Of a stretch of DNA of 64,000 bases, positions 47,643 through 55,539 are shown one piece after another. Source of the DNA: a virus. The first letter of the stretch is position 1. Each line of letters begins with the position of its first letter. A program made the translations under genes and the position numbers. The notes under the pieces were generated by a model. The model was given only the letters and a program-made list of their open reading frames with translations, was not told the origin of the DNA and did not search any database. The stretch covers positions 1-64,000 of the IMG/VR virus record IMGVR_UViG_3300011115_000879; one strand, 5' to 3'.

Positions 47643-47849
47643 ATGAACTGGATAGAAGTAACAAAGCACTCAGACATCCCAAGTATAATCTACACCGATA
47701 GAATAAAAATACTAATTGAAGACGTTAACGGGTTCATAGGAGTGGGATACTGGAACTCATATGACTGGGTATTAGACACCTATCACCATGATATTGATGG
47801 TGAAATACGCTTCTATAAGATTAAACGATACGCACTAATAGAATTATAA
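47643..47849 (+). CDS. Conserved phage hypothetical protein
   Basis: This 68-residue protein has MNWIEVTKHSDIPSI and GVGYWNSYDWVLDTYH, resembling small DUF551-like proteins (W-P---G--W). The function is unknown. Confidence 0.66.
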   Translation: MNWIEVTKHSDIPSIIYTDRIKILIEDVNGFIGVGYWNSYDWVLDTYHHDIDGEIRFYKIKRYALIEL

Positions 47850-47867
47850 ACCATTAAACCAACCAAC

Positions 47868-48116
47868 ATGGAAAGAATAAACACAGCACCCACACCCACG
47901 TTTAAAGTAAATGACCGAGTCCAATTCTACACCCAATACAGCGAGCGAGGAAGTGCTCCAACAACAAGTACCATCGAGTATGGAATCATAGAGAAGATAA
48001 ACACCATCACAGCGGAAGTAAGAACACGAGACGGTAAATGGAAACTACGGAGGGGTGAAATGACCCACTACACCGATCCATTTATCGGGTGGGTGGATGA
48101 GGAACCCAGTAAGTAA
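47868..48116 (+). CDS. SH3/KOW-like small protein
   Basis: This 82-residue protein has FKVNDRVQFYTQY, IEYGIIEKI and EVRTRDGKWKLRRGEM, the order of a small SH3-like/KOW barrel, similar to the domain at 39629. The role is unknown. Confidence 0.64.
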   Translation: MERINTAPTPTFKVNDRVQFYTQYSERGSAPTTSTIEYGIIEKINTITAEVRTRDGKWKLRRGEMTHYTDPFIGWVDEEPSK

Positions 48117-48429
48117 CTAGACGCCCAGCCTATAGATCCGAGGAGCGTGAGCCTTAGAGCTCGCGCTTCCTCTATTGAGATCGAGCCGATAGCGGTTGCG
48201 TGCGGCCCGATAGCGGGGTGGGTGCGGAACGGCCCCACGCTAATCGCGGTACATCGATGGGGCGTGTGCGGCGCGACAAAAGGTATGGGTATTCTCAACA
48301 CACACACGATCTTTAACTATCGACAGTATATACGCATATCCCCATAAACGAACCCCAAATTCCGAAATAACCCTTTCACCCCAAATTCACAAAATCCCAA
48401 CTCTAACTTTTAACAAAATTTTACGTGTC
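48117..48429 (+). other. Gene-free GC-rich island then C/A-rich tract
   Basis: The first 185 nt are far more GC-rich than the rest of the window. They contain the hairpin GAGGAGCG...CGCTTCCTC (48140-48172, inner stem GAGC/GCTC) and a 10-nt direct repeat, CCGATAGCGG (48186 and 48207). From about 48340 the + strand is C/A-rich with few G. I see no supported gene. It may be a regulatory, origin-like or RNA element. Confidence 0.5.
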
Positions 48430-48454
48430 GGCAAGATATATACCGTATATTTAT
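48430..48454 (+). promoter_or_regulatory. GGCA/TATATTTAT promoter cassette
   Basis: GGCA with CCGTATATTTAT combines the cassette box with the late-type core. Confidence 0.58.
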
Positions 48455-48472
48455 CACATAATACCAAATAAC

Positions 48473-48712
48473 ATGACGCCGCTAGAAAAAGCCAATAGAA
48501 TAATTCAGGAATCTAAATTAAATCTTAAGTGGCACTACTATGATAATTTATCTAAGTACGATAAAATAAAAGTAATCAATTGTTCTTTGCTAGTAGTTAA
48601 CGAATTAATTGACGAAAGTCGAGAACAAGGAAATGTAGAACGTTTTAAATATTTTAGAGAAGTAAAAAAAGAAATCGAAAACCATGATACCAACAGAGAT
48701 ACTATTGACTAA
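48473..48712 (+). CDS. Small helical protein, TPLEKA paralogue family
   Basis: The start at 48473 (MTPLEKANRIIQESK) is supported by relatives. The 79-residue protein has CSLLVVNELIDESR and FKYFREVKKEIEN. It overlaps the next small gene by 29 nt. Confidence 0.68.
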   Translation: MTPLEKANRIIQESKLNLKWHYYDNLSKYDKIKVINCSLLVVNELIDESREQGNVERFKYFREVKKEIENHDTNRDTID

Positions 48713-48854
48713 ATTAGCGTTTGAGGAATACGTTAAACGCATACATGATAGTAGCGCCGCAAAATATGGATTAACCGTTGAACAGTATCAACATGCCGTA
48801 GCTAGTGGTAGTATAGTTACTCCAAATACGAACCTTAATACCCAGCAAAAATAA
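48684..48854 (+). CDS. Hypothetical 56-residue protein
   Basis: The frame MIPTEILLTKLAFEEYVKRIH continues to a Thr/Asn-rich end. It lies between two accepted genes with short overlaps, in the same style as other genes here. The function is unknown. Confidence 0.58.
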   Translation: MIPTEILLTKLAFEEYVKRIHDSSAAKYGLTVEQYQHAVASGSIVTPNTNLNTQQK

Positions 48855-48859
48855 TAGTT

Positions 48860-49363
48860 ATGTTAAAAGAAATTACACTCGAAGAAGCAAAACAATATCG
48901 TAAATTAAATGATTATGATTTATATAGTATGCATTTGGTTACGGCTTTTAGTAAACATAAAGATCCTAATGACGACCCAAAGTGGGATACTATAACATAT
49001 TATAGCGATATTAGAGGTGGAATTACTGATGAGCAAGGAGATTTAATTCATCCTCACTATGTTTATATTCTTACCAATCCTTCTATACCGGGTATTGTTA
49101 AAATAGGTCATACTACTCGTACAGTATATGATCGTGTGAAGGAAATTAATGCTGCCCCTGGTGTTATTTTTCCTTGGGAAATGCGTTTTACATATAAGTG
49201 TCCTAATGGTCGTATGCTTGAGGAAGAAATTCATTCACATTTACAAGATTTAGGTCTTCGTCCAAATAAAAGACGTGAAGGTTTTACTATTGACGTAAAT
49301 GACGCTATTAAAGTTATTGAGGATTTAGGGAAAAAATACACAATCGCATTATCAAATATATAA
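48860..49363 (+). CDS. T5orf172/GIY-YIG-like nuclease domain protein
   Basis: The second half has HYVYILTNPSIPGIVKIGHTTR, where YVYIL and GIVKIG-T correspond to the GIY and YIG-type strands of the T5orf172 subfamily. It is followed by EEEIHSHLQDLGLRPNKRREGF with the expected His and Glu. It is 167 residues long with an extra N-terminal part. It is likely a nuclease related to homing or DNA processing. Confidence 0.78.
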   Translation: MLKEITLEEAKQYRKLNDYDLYSMHLVTAFSKHKDPNDDPKWDTITYYSDIRGGITDEQGDLIHPHYVYILTNPSIPGIVKIGHTTRTVYDRVKEINAAPGVIFPWEMRFTYKCPNGRMLEEEIHSHLQDLGLRPNKRREGFTIDVNDAIKVIEDLGKKYTIALSNI

Positions 49364-49388
49364 ATCAACGCTTTTAAAATCGCAAACA

Positions 49389-49574
49389 ATGACTAGAAGA
49401 CAAAAATTGATAAAATTATTGGGTACTATACTTATAATTGTACTTCATAATTATATAATGAGGGTAAAAGGTATAGATTCATTTCAATTTATATCTTTCT
49501 TTGCACTACATTTTTTATGGTGTGAAAGTTGGAGTGTATATACGGAGAGGAAAAGGGAAGAAGTAGTCGGCTAG
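49389..49574 (+). CDS. Small two-helix membrane protein
   Basis: This 61-residue protein has hydrophobic helices at about 8-22 and 30-46 and a charged tail (YTERKREEVVG). The function is unknown. Confidence 0.6.
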   Translation: MTRRQKLIKLLGTILIIVLHNYIMRVKGIDSFQFISFFALHFLWCESWSVYTERKREEVVG

Positions 49575-49595
49575 TTTTAGGTTTTTGTATTTGTA

Positions 49596-49604
49596 ATATA
49601 TTTA
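49596..49604 (+). promoter_or_regulatory. ATATATTTAT late-type promoter motif
   Basis: The motif lies 10-18 nt upstream of the next start. It is in a region where the ATATTTAT class takes over. Confidence 0.45.
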
Positions 49605-49613
49605 TCATCAGCA

Positions 49614-50174
49614 ATGAGTCATTACAAGATCAAATTAGAAGATAAAGCTGCATTTTTAAATCGTCTTGAAAAACAAGACATTCATATTGGTAGCTATGAT
49701 ATAACTGATAATAAGTATGAAGGTTACTTCGAAGTTGATATTGAAGATGAATATGCTAATAAAATTATAAAATCTATTTTAAACAAATCCCCTAAAATAA
49801 ACACAATTAAAGAAATGAGACAACAAATAACTAAAACTCAATTGAAACAAATTATTCGCGAAGAATTGGGTAAAATGAAAAAAATTAATGAGTACGATGA
49901 AACAAATAGTGGTACAGTTGGTCTAGGGTTTTGGGCTCTAGATAATTATCCATGGATTAAAGATGCTCTAGGTACTAGTGATGCAGAACAAATAGGTGAT
50001 GCTTTAATTATGATGGCTTCTTTTGTTCCAGTAGTAGGTGGTGGTATAGCAGGAGTAATTGCGACTATTAGAAATGCTAGAAAAGCTAAAAAACAAGCTG
50101 GCGGTGCAATAGCAGAAAATGAAGGGGATGGAGAATTAGCAGATATTGTTGCTAAAATTAAGTTTCCTAAATAA
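49614..50174 (+). CDS. Possible virion protein with ITKTQLKQIIREEL motif
   Basis: This 186-residue protein has a charged N-terminal half. It carries ITKTQLKQIIREELGKM at about residues 79-95, a short motif common in marine T4-like phage structural proteins, and a hydrophobic segment ALIMMASFVPVVGGGIAGV that could insert in a membrane. It may be a virion or ejected protein; this is inference. Confidence 0.58.
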   Translation: MSHYKIKLEDKAAFLNRLEKQDIHIGSYDITDNKYEGYFEVDIEDEYANKIIKSILNKSPKINTIKEMRQQITKTQLKQIIREELGKMKKINEYDETNSGTVGLGFWALDNYPWIKDALGTSDAEQIGDALIMMASFVPVVGGGIAGVIATIRNARKAKKQAGGAIAENEGDGELADIVAKIKFPK

Positions 50175-50199
50175 TTACTAATACGTTTAATATAATTTT

Positions 50200-50223
50200 A
50201 GGGCAGCTCGAAAGAGTTGCCCT
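50200..50223 (+). terminator. GAAA-loop rho-independent terminator
   Basis: AGGGCAGCTC-GAAA-GAGTTGCCCT forms a 10-bp stem with a GU, followed by ATTCTATTT. Confidence 0.8.
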
Positions 50224-50326
50224 ATTCTATTTGGATGTCAGAATTTTCTCCACTAACTTAATATTACAAGCGGTTTGAATAAAATGTTTGAGAGAAGAAA
50301 GGAAGAAGAGAGAAAATAAATAATGG

Positions 50327-50350
50327 AAACATAAAGAATCGTATATTTAT
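50327..50350 (+). promoter_or_regulatory. Promoter with TATATTTAT core
   Basis: GGAAACA with TCGTATATTTAT lies 16 nt upstream of the next start. The preceding 100 nt hold no accepted gene. Confidence 0.5.
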
Positions 50351-50365
50351 ATATAAACATATATT

Positions 50366-50566
50366 ATGAGATATAAAAACAACGTCTTAGATAAACTACA
50401 AGCGACGGATACTGCTGTTAATCGTATTAAGATACAAGTAAATAGAAATGTAAGTCAAGATGAAATTCTTGAATCTATTGAAACATTAAAAGAAACATTA
50501 GAACAAATTAGAGAAATAATTTCCGTTGAACCGGATGATTTTGATCAACAATTTAGACCTCAATAA
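50366..50566 (+). CDS. Small helical protein
   Basis: This 66-residue charged helical protein contains VSQDEILESIETLKETLEQI, a likely coiled coil. The function is unknown. Confidence 0.65.
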   Translation: MRYKNNVLDKLQATDTAVNRIKIQVNRNVSQDEILESIETLKETLEQIREIISVEPDDFDQQFRPQ

Positions 50567-50572
50567 GAAAAT

Positions 50573-50848
50573 ATGCAAATAATGTTATGGGTAGTATTAG
50601 TACATATTATTGAAATAATTGGTATTGCTGGTTATTTAATAATTAGAAAAAATACTAAATTAGAAAAAGCATTAGTAAATCAACAACAATATATAGATGC
50701 TATTAGTATTGTTATTAACGATTCTAATACTGTCATTCAGGAATTAGATAATAGAGGTGCTTTTGAATCAGACGATGAAGTAGGTACATTCTTTAGGAAT
50801 ATAAAAGAAATTCAAACTATCTTAAATCAATTTAATAATAAAAATTAA
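50573..50848 (+). CDS. Membrane-anchored helical protein
   Basis: This 91-residue protein has an N-terminal transmembrane helix (MLWVVLVHIIEIIGIAGYLII) and a long helical remainder. The shape recurs in small genes beside tail modules. The function is unknown. Confidence 0.65.
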   Translation: MQIMLWVVLVHIIEIIGIAGYLIIRKNTKLEKALVNQQQYIDAISIVINDSNTVIQELDNRGAFESDDEVGTFFRNIKEIQTILNQFNNKN

Positions 50849-50898
50849 TTTGGTTACGTTATTTCCTGTTATTATATTGTCAATAAACAATTAATAAT

Positions 50899-51678
50899 AT
50901 GTCATATTACGAAGAAGACGTAAACGTATTTCTAGATAATGAATTTGGAACAGTAGCATTAAATAAACGTGGACAACCTCGTCAACGTAGACCAAAAGAA
51001 CCTCGTATTTATTTTACTGAGGATACTGATAATGCAATTATTGAATATCTAGACTCCTCAGATCAATCATTTCGTAATCAGCTTTATAGGGAGCGTATTG
51101 AGTACGCTTTCTATAAATTAGCTGAAAATATAATCCATACATTCAAATTTTATTATACTGACTCAGATACTATTGAGGAATTAAAACATGAAGTAGTAAC
51201 GTTTCTACTTGAGAAACTTCACTTATACGATCAATCTAAAGGTAAAGCATTTTCTTACTTCGGCACTATTGCCAAACGCTACCTAATCGTTTATAATAAT
51301 AATAATTATAAAAAGCTTCAGGAACATGCTGAAGTAGAGGAAATAGATGACGATAAAGTTATTTTATACGATACTATCCGTACAGCAGAAGAACAAGAAG
51401 ATCCAAATACATTTATAGATCAGTACATACGATACGTAGATAAGTATTTATATAATATATTTCCTAAATCTCAAGATGCTAAAACAGCAGATGCTATTAT
51501 GGAATTATTTCGTAAACGTGAAACATTAGATATATTTAATAAAAAAGCATTATATATCTATATTCGTGAAATTACGGATACTACAACTCCTCAAATTACT
51601 AAAGTAACTAAAAAACTAGATAGTTTACGTACTAAATTATATAATGAATATTACCAACACGGATATATAAGAAATTAA
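50899..51678 (+). CDS. gp55: Late-promoter sigma factor (T4 gp55-like)
   Basis: The 259-residue protein has an N-terminal basic RGQPRQRRPKEPRIYFT and a sigma region-2-like core. In the core, LYRERIEYAFYKLAENIIH is followed by IEELKHEVVTFLLEKLHLYD and then DQSKGKAFSYFGTIAKRYLI (111-130), the part that binds RNA polymerase beta-prime and the promoter -10 in gp55. It sits at the head of the virion module. It would direct transcription from ATATTTAT-type promoters seen upstream of late genes (inference). Confidence 0.8.
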   Translation: MSYYEEDVNVFLDNEFGTVALNKRGQPRQRRPKEPRIYFTEDTDNAIIEYLDSSDQSFRNQLYRERIEYAFYKLAENIIHTFKFYYTDSDTIEELKHEVVTFLLEKLHLYDQSKGKAFSYFGTIAKRYLIVYNNNNYKKLQEHAEVEEIDDDKVILYDTIRTAEEQEDPNTFIDQYIRYVDKYLYNIFPKSQDAKTADAIMELFRKRETLDIFNKKALYIYIREITDTTTPQITKVTKKLDSLRTKLYNEYYQHGYIRN

Positions 51679-51682
51679 GTAC

Positions 51683-51693
51683 GTATATTTATT
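51683..51693 (+). promoter_or_regulatory. GTATATTTATT late-type promoter motif
   Basis: TATATTTATT lies 15-25 nt upstream of the next start, at the head of the baseplate genes. Confidence 0.5.
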
Positions 51694-51707
51694 AATAAAC
51701 GCAATTT

Positions 51708-52100
51708 ATGGCTAATTTTGATGACGTTACCCTATTCGGTAGCACGTCATTATCCGATTTATTTAAACAAATTCATAGAAATAATAAGGATACTGATAAA
51801 CAAATTAATGAATTGATTGATGCTCTTAAACCATTAGCATCATCTAATGCTGGTTCTGCAGTAATGTTAATGCCTACTGTTAAAGATTTAATTGATGTTA
51901 ATGTAAAAAATAATGATCAATTAATTAAGATGGCAGGTATAGCACAACGTGCATCAACAGCTAATAATAATAATGCAGATTCTTTCTTTAATCCTGATGA
52001 AATGCAATTATTATTAGAAGAACAACGCGCTATACAAATTGAAGGAAATAAATTACTAGAACAAACTGAAACTATACAACACCAAATTGAAAATAAATGA
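51708..52100 (+). CDS. Conserved T4-like phage protein of unknown role
   Basis: This 130-residue helical protein has SLSDLFKQIHRNNKDTDKQI, then VMLMPTVKDLIDVNVKNNDQLIKMA, a pattern I recall from T4-like phages near tail genes. It ends in a coiled coil. It overlaps the spike gene start by 4 nt. Confidence 0.65.
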   Translation: MANFDDVTLFGSTSLSDLFKQIHRNNKDTDKQINELIDALKPLASSNAGSAVMLMPTVKDLIDVNVKNNDQLIKMAGIAQRASTANNNNADSFFNPDEMQLLLEEQRAIQIEGNKLLEQTETIQHQIENK

Positions 52101-53260
52101 GAATAAGAGAAAATTTAGGTGGGTTATTAGTAGCAACTAGTAAAAAATCTCAAATTCCTGTTATTAAACCCCAAATGGGTAAAGTATTTGGAGTAATTAC
52201 TACCGAAAATACACCTACTAAAGAATTATTTGATAATAATGGTGGATGGAAATCTATAGGTACTATATTTTATCAAGATTATAGTCAATATAAAAATATA
52301 GATACTACTGATTTAACTAAATGTAAAATAGCTAAACCACTTCATGCTAGTAATCAAAATTATCCTTTAGTAGGAGAAATAGTTCAACTTATAGATTCAG
52401 TTGCTCCTACTAGTCAAGTAAGTAATACTGCAATTCAAAAATATTATACTAACGTTATTAATTTATGGAATAGTGGACAACAAAATGCACCATCCGGAGA
52501 TAGTTTAGGTAAAACATTTTCTGAAAATGCTGATGTTAGAAATTTAATTTCATTTGAAGGAGATAGAATATATCAAGGTAGAAAAGGAAATGGTATACGT
52601 TTTGGAAGTACAGTAAAATCCCATTCAGATATAAATGAATGGAGTGATTTAGGAAATGATGGAGATCCAATTACTATATTAGTAAATGGATATGTAACTA
52701 CAAATAAAAAATCATTAGTACCTAATGTTGAAGAAATAGATAAAGAAATGTCATCAATTTATATGACATCTACTCAACAAATTCATCTAACACCAGATAT
52801 AATTACTACTTTAAATCCATTAACACAACCTAAATTTCCAAATGTTTATAAAAATGGATCTCAAATAATATTAAATAGCGATAGAGTTACTTTAAATTCT
52901 AAAAAAGATGAAGTAATGATATTTGCTAAAACAAATATTGAACTTAATACTAATAATATTATAAATCACAATGCTGGAAGGAGAGTACATTTAAATTCTC
53001 CTATAATATGGTTAGGAACTAAATCTGATAATACACAACCAACAGAACCTTTATTATTAGGAAATAAAACAACAGAATTATTTAGACAACTTATAAGTGT
53101 ATTATCAACATTAGGTACAGACTTAATATCAGTTGTAACTCCTTTACCAGGTGCTCCTTTAGTAGGAGTAAATGTTGCTGGAACTAAATTAGCCTCTAGC
53201 TTATCTACACTACAAGATTTACTTAAAGATATTACTTCAAAAAATAATTTTACTATATAA
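52097..53260 (+). CDS. gp5: Baseplate central-spike-like protein (gp5/OB-fold type)
   Basis: The 387-residue protein has an OB-like N-terminal domain containing GKVFGVITT and YPLVGEIVQLID. A conserved ISFEGDRIYQGRKGNGIRFG segment (about 154-173) is found in gp5-type baseplate proteins of marine T4-like phages, followed by beta-helix-like strands (NGSQIILNSDRVTLNSKKD). No lysozyme domain is visible. It would form the membrane-piercing spike base. Confidence 0.75.
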   Translation: MRIRENLGGLLVATSKKSQIPVIKPQMGKVFGVITTENTPTKELFDNNGGWKSIGTIFYQDYSQYKNIDTTDLTKCKIAKPLHASNQNYPLVGEIVQLIDSVAPTSQVSNTAIQKYYTNVINLWNSGQQNAPSGDSLGKTFSENADVRNLISFEGDRIYQGRKGNGIRFGSTVKSHSDINEWSDLGNDGDPITILVNGYVTTNKKSLVPNVEEIDKEMSSIYMTSTQQIHLTPDIITTLNPLTQPKFPNVYKNGSQIILNSDRVTLNSKKDEVMIFAKTNIELNTNNIINHNAGRRVHLNSPIIWLGTKSDNTQPTEPLLLGNKTTELFRQLISVLSTLGTDLISVVTPLPGAPLVGVNVAGTKLASSLSTLQDLLKDITSKNNFTI

Positions 53261-54744
53261 TGATTACATACACATATGAAGTTTTTGAAGATAAAGATTA
53301 TAGATGGGTAAAAGTTTATGATAAAGATAATAAAATATGGTTTGATGGATATGATGACAAACAATTTAAAAATTCTATTGAAGGAGCATTTGATGTTAGT
53401 ATAGTACGATATACTAGGGATTTATTAATTAATTTTAGTAAAACAGATAAAACAAAGGAAGCTATTAGTAAAATGACTAATAGAAGAACAGATCAACCTG
53501 AATATAATAACCAAGCTGCTACTAAAGAACAAATAAAAAAACCAGAAGAACAAACAAAAAAACCAGAAGAACAAACAAATTCATCTTCTTCTACATACAC
53601 ATATGAAATTTTTGAAGATAAAGATTATAGATGGGTAAAAGTTTATAAAAAAAATGAATTATTTCGCGATGGATATACTGCTAAAGAATTTATACTTGGA
53701 AATTTTGAAGCATTACCAACTAGTATAGTAAGAAGAGCTAGAGATTGGATAATTGATTTTGATAATAAATTCACAAAAAAAGAAAAAGAAGCTATTAGTA
53801 AAATGACTAATAGAAGAACAGATCAACCCGAATTTAATAATAAAGCCCCTGTCAAAGAACCCCCAGAATCTAAAAAAGATATTCCTGCTAACGATTTAAA
53901 ACCAGCAAAAGAAGAAAAAAAGAAAATAACTTCTAAAATAAAAAAAGATAAAGATAAAACTAAATTAGATACTTCTAAAGCTAATACTCAACGAAATATA
54001 CAAGTAATTAAAGCACCCCAACCACCTGATAAAAAAATAGCAATAATATTATCTAGTATATTATTAGCAGCATTACTTAAAATATTAGCAGAGCAAAAAT
54101 CTAAACTACAAGATTTAGTAGTAAAAACAAATATTATAGTAGATAAAGCTAATACAACTGATCAAGTAATTCAAGCAATAACTTTAAAAAATGCCGCTTT
54201 ATCTGTAATAAGTAGTCAAGAAAATAAACTACAAGCTATAAATAAACAACTTGAAGTAATAAATACTATATTAGAATTATTAAGTATTATAATATCCATA
54301 TTAACACCATTAATAACTTTAAATCCTGGATTAAAGATAGTTATCGATAAAATTAAAGCTATAATAGATGCTATAAAATCAATGTTAGCTATATTAATTC
54401 CTATATTTCAACAAGCAATTGGTGATTTAGAAGATTTAAAAGCTCAACTACGTGATGCCATATTAAAAATAGATACAACTGCAGCTGCTACTATACCTAA
54501 TCTTAATAATAATATTACTTTTGGAACTAATTCTAATATTAATCCATATAAGAATTTTACATTTGCTTTAAAAGAAGAAGACAATCCTAAATTTAATGTA
54601 AGAGGTAATAAGCGCCATTATGCCGTAGCAATTAATCGTAATGGAACAGAAATAGTAAAAAGTGATTATTCATTCACACAAGATCCAAATGACTTAATAG
54701 AACAACTTAAACTTATTATAGATCAACAAAATTTACAAGGCTAA
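53260..54744 (+). CDS. Tail/baseplate-associated protein with recent tandem duplication
   Basis: The 494-residue protein begins with two copies of a domain of about 85-110 residues (YTYEVFEDKDYRWVKVYD ... EAISKMTNRRTDQPEYN and YTYEIFEDKDYRWVKVYK ... EAISKMTNRRTDQPEFN), separated by short KPEEQTK repeats. A Lys-rich linker, a long hydrophobic/coiled-coil region (about 265-405) and a small C-terminal domain follow. The two copies share 54-nt blocks with a single mismatch, so the duplication is recent. The gene lies between spike and baseplate wedge genes. Confidence 0.72.
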   Translation: MITYTYEVFEDKDYRWVKVYDKDNKIWFDGYDDKQFKNSIEGAFDVSIVRYTRDLLINFSKTDKTKEAISKMTNRRTDQPEYNNQAATKEQIKKPEEQTKKPEEQTNSSSSTYTYEIFEDKDYRWVKVYKKNELFRDGYTAKEFILGNFEALPTSIVRRARDWIIDFDNKFTKKEKEAISKMTNRRTDQPEFNNKAPVKEPPESKKDIPANDLKPAKEEKKKITSKIKKDKDKTKLDTSKANTQRNIQVIKAPQPPDKKIAIILSSILLAALLKILAEQKSKLQDLVVKTNIIVDKANTTDQVIQAITLKNAALSVISSQENKLQAINKQLEVINTILELLSIIISILTPLITLNPGLKIVIDKIKAIIDAIKSMLAILIPIFQQAIGDLEDLKAQLRDAILKIDTTAAATIPNLNNNITFGTNSNINPYKNFTFALKEEDNPKFNVRGNKRHYAVAINRNGTEIVKSDYSFTQDPNDLIEQLKLIIDQQNLQG

Positions 54745-54754
54745 ATATTTATAC
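54744..54754 (+). promoter_or_regulatory. AATATTTATAC late-type promoter motif
   Basis: The motif begins at the last base of the previous stop codon and lies 3 nt before the next start, so it may be fortuitous or act for genes further down. Confidence 0.35.
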
Positions 54755-54756
54755 AC

Positions 54757-55122
54757 ATGAACGTTAAATTATTTAAAAAACTAATTAAAGACGCAGTAAC
54801 TGAAGCTCTATATGAAGATCTACCAGATATTATTAGCGAAGTATTAGCTAAGCAAAATAAACAACAGCTTAGTGAAAATAGAACAATGAGTTTTACTAGC
54901 GCTAATGTAGCTCCATTATCTGGAGATGTACGTAATTCATTAATGACTAAAATGGGAGCTGAATTTGGTTTTCAACAACCACAACAATCTACTAAATTAG
55001 AAGTAATTGATGCTGTTGATGAAGCAACAGGAGAAAGAGTAAATCCATATTTAGCATTTCTAAATGACTCAGCAGCTAATATGTCTCATGCTGATAGATC
55101 AGGATTAAGAAATTTAGATTAA
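54757..55122 (+). CDS. Hypothetical virion-module protein
   Basis: This 121-residue protein has a helical N-terminus (KLFKKLIKDAVTEALYEDL) typical of small baseplate-region proteins, and a polar C-terminus. It is next to the gp25-like gene. The function is unknown. Confidence 0.65.
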   Translation: MNVKLFKKLIKDAVTEALYEDLPDIISEVLAKQNKQQLSENRTMSFTSANVAPLSGDVRNSLMTKMGAEFGFQQPQQSTKLEVIDAVDEATGERVNPYLAFLNDSAANMSHADRSGLRNLD

Positions 55123-55123
55123 T

Positions 55124-55537
55124 ATGCCTATACCTACTACCGTACGTGTTAATCCCTTAGATTTGCGAAAAAATATCGCAATTGGGGTATCTCTTCCCTT
55201 TAATGGCCCTTCAGGACCATTTAATAGTACATATAGTACTCAAGATCAAATTAAATCTAATTTAATTAATTTAATACTTACTAATAAAGGTGAAAGAGTA
55301 TTTAATCCTGAATTTGGTTTAGGACTTAGAGATATATTATTCGAAGGTATTACAGATGATATAGTACCTATTATACAGGATTTAATTGTAACAGGTACTA
55401 ATATGTTTATTCCCGAAATAATAATAGTAGAAACTATAGTAGATTTAAATAAAGATGATAATAGTATATCTATAACCGTTAATTATAGATTAAAAATTTC
55501 AGGAACAGCAGATCAAATTACAGTACAATTTATATAA
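55124..55537 (+). CDS. gp25: Baseplate wedge protein (gp25-like)
   Basis: This 137-residue protein has the GPW/gp25 core: SNLINLILTNKGERVFNPEF, then GLGLRDILFEGI and the EDR-like IVETIVDLNKDDNSI region. gp25 joins sheath to baseplate in contractile tails. It is followed by the gp6-like gene, the classic order. Confidence 0.88.
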   Translation: MPIPTTVRVNPLDLRKNIAIGVSLPFNGPSGPFNSTYSTQDQIKSNLINLILTNKGERVFNPEFGLGLRDILFEGITDDIVPIIQDLIVTGTNMFIPEIIIVETIVDLNKDDNSISITVNYRLKISGTADQITVQFI

Positions 55538-55539
55538 AA

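Noticed and set aside
48068-48347. Open frames on both strands in the GC-rich island
   Set aside because: They arise from scarcity of AT-rich stop codons in GC-rich DNA; no start context or protein features support them.
2407-48454. GGCA cassettes as sigma-54 promoters
   Set aside because: The GG to GC spacing of ten with a TTGC element at -12 is absent; the downstream TAYATTYA fits a -10/-7 element instead.
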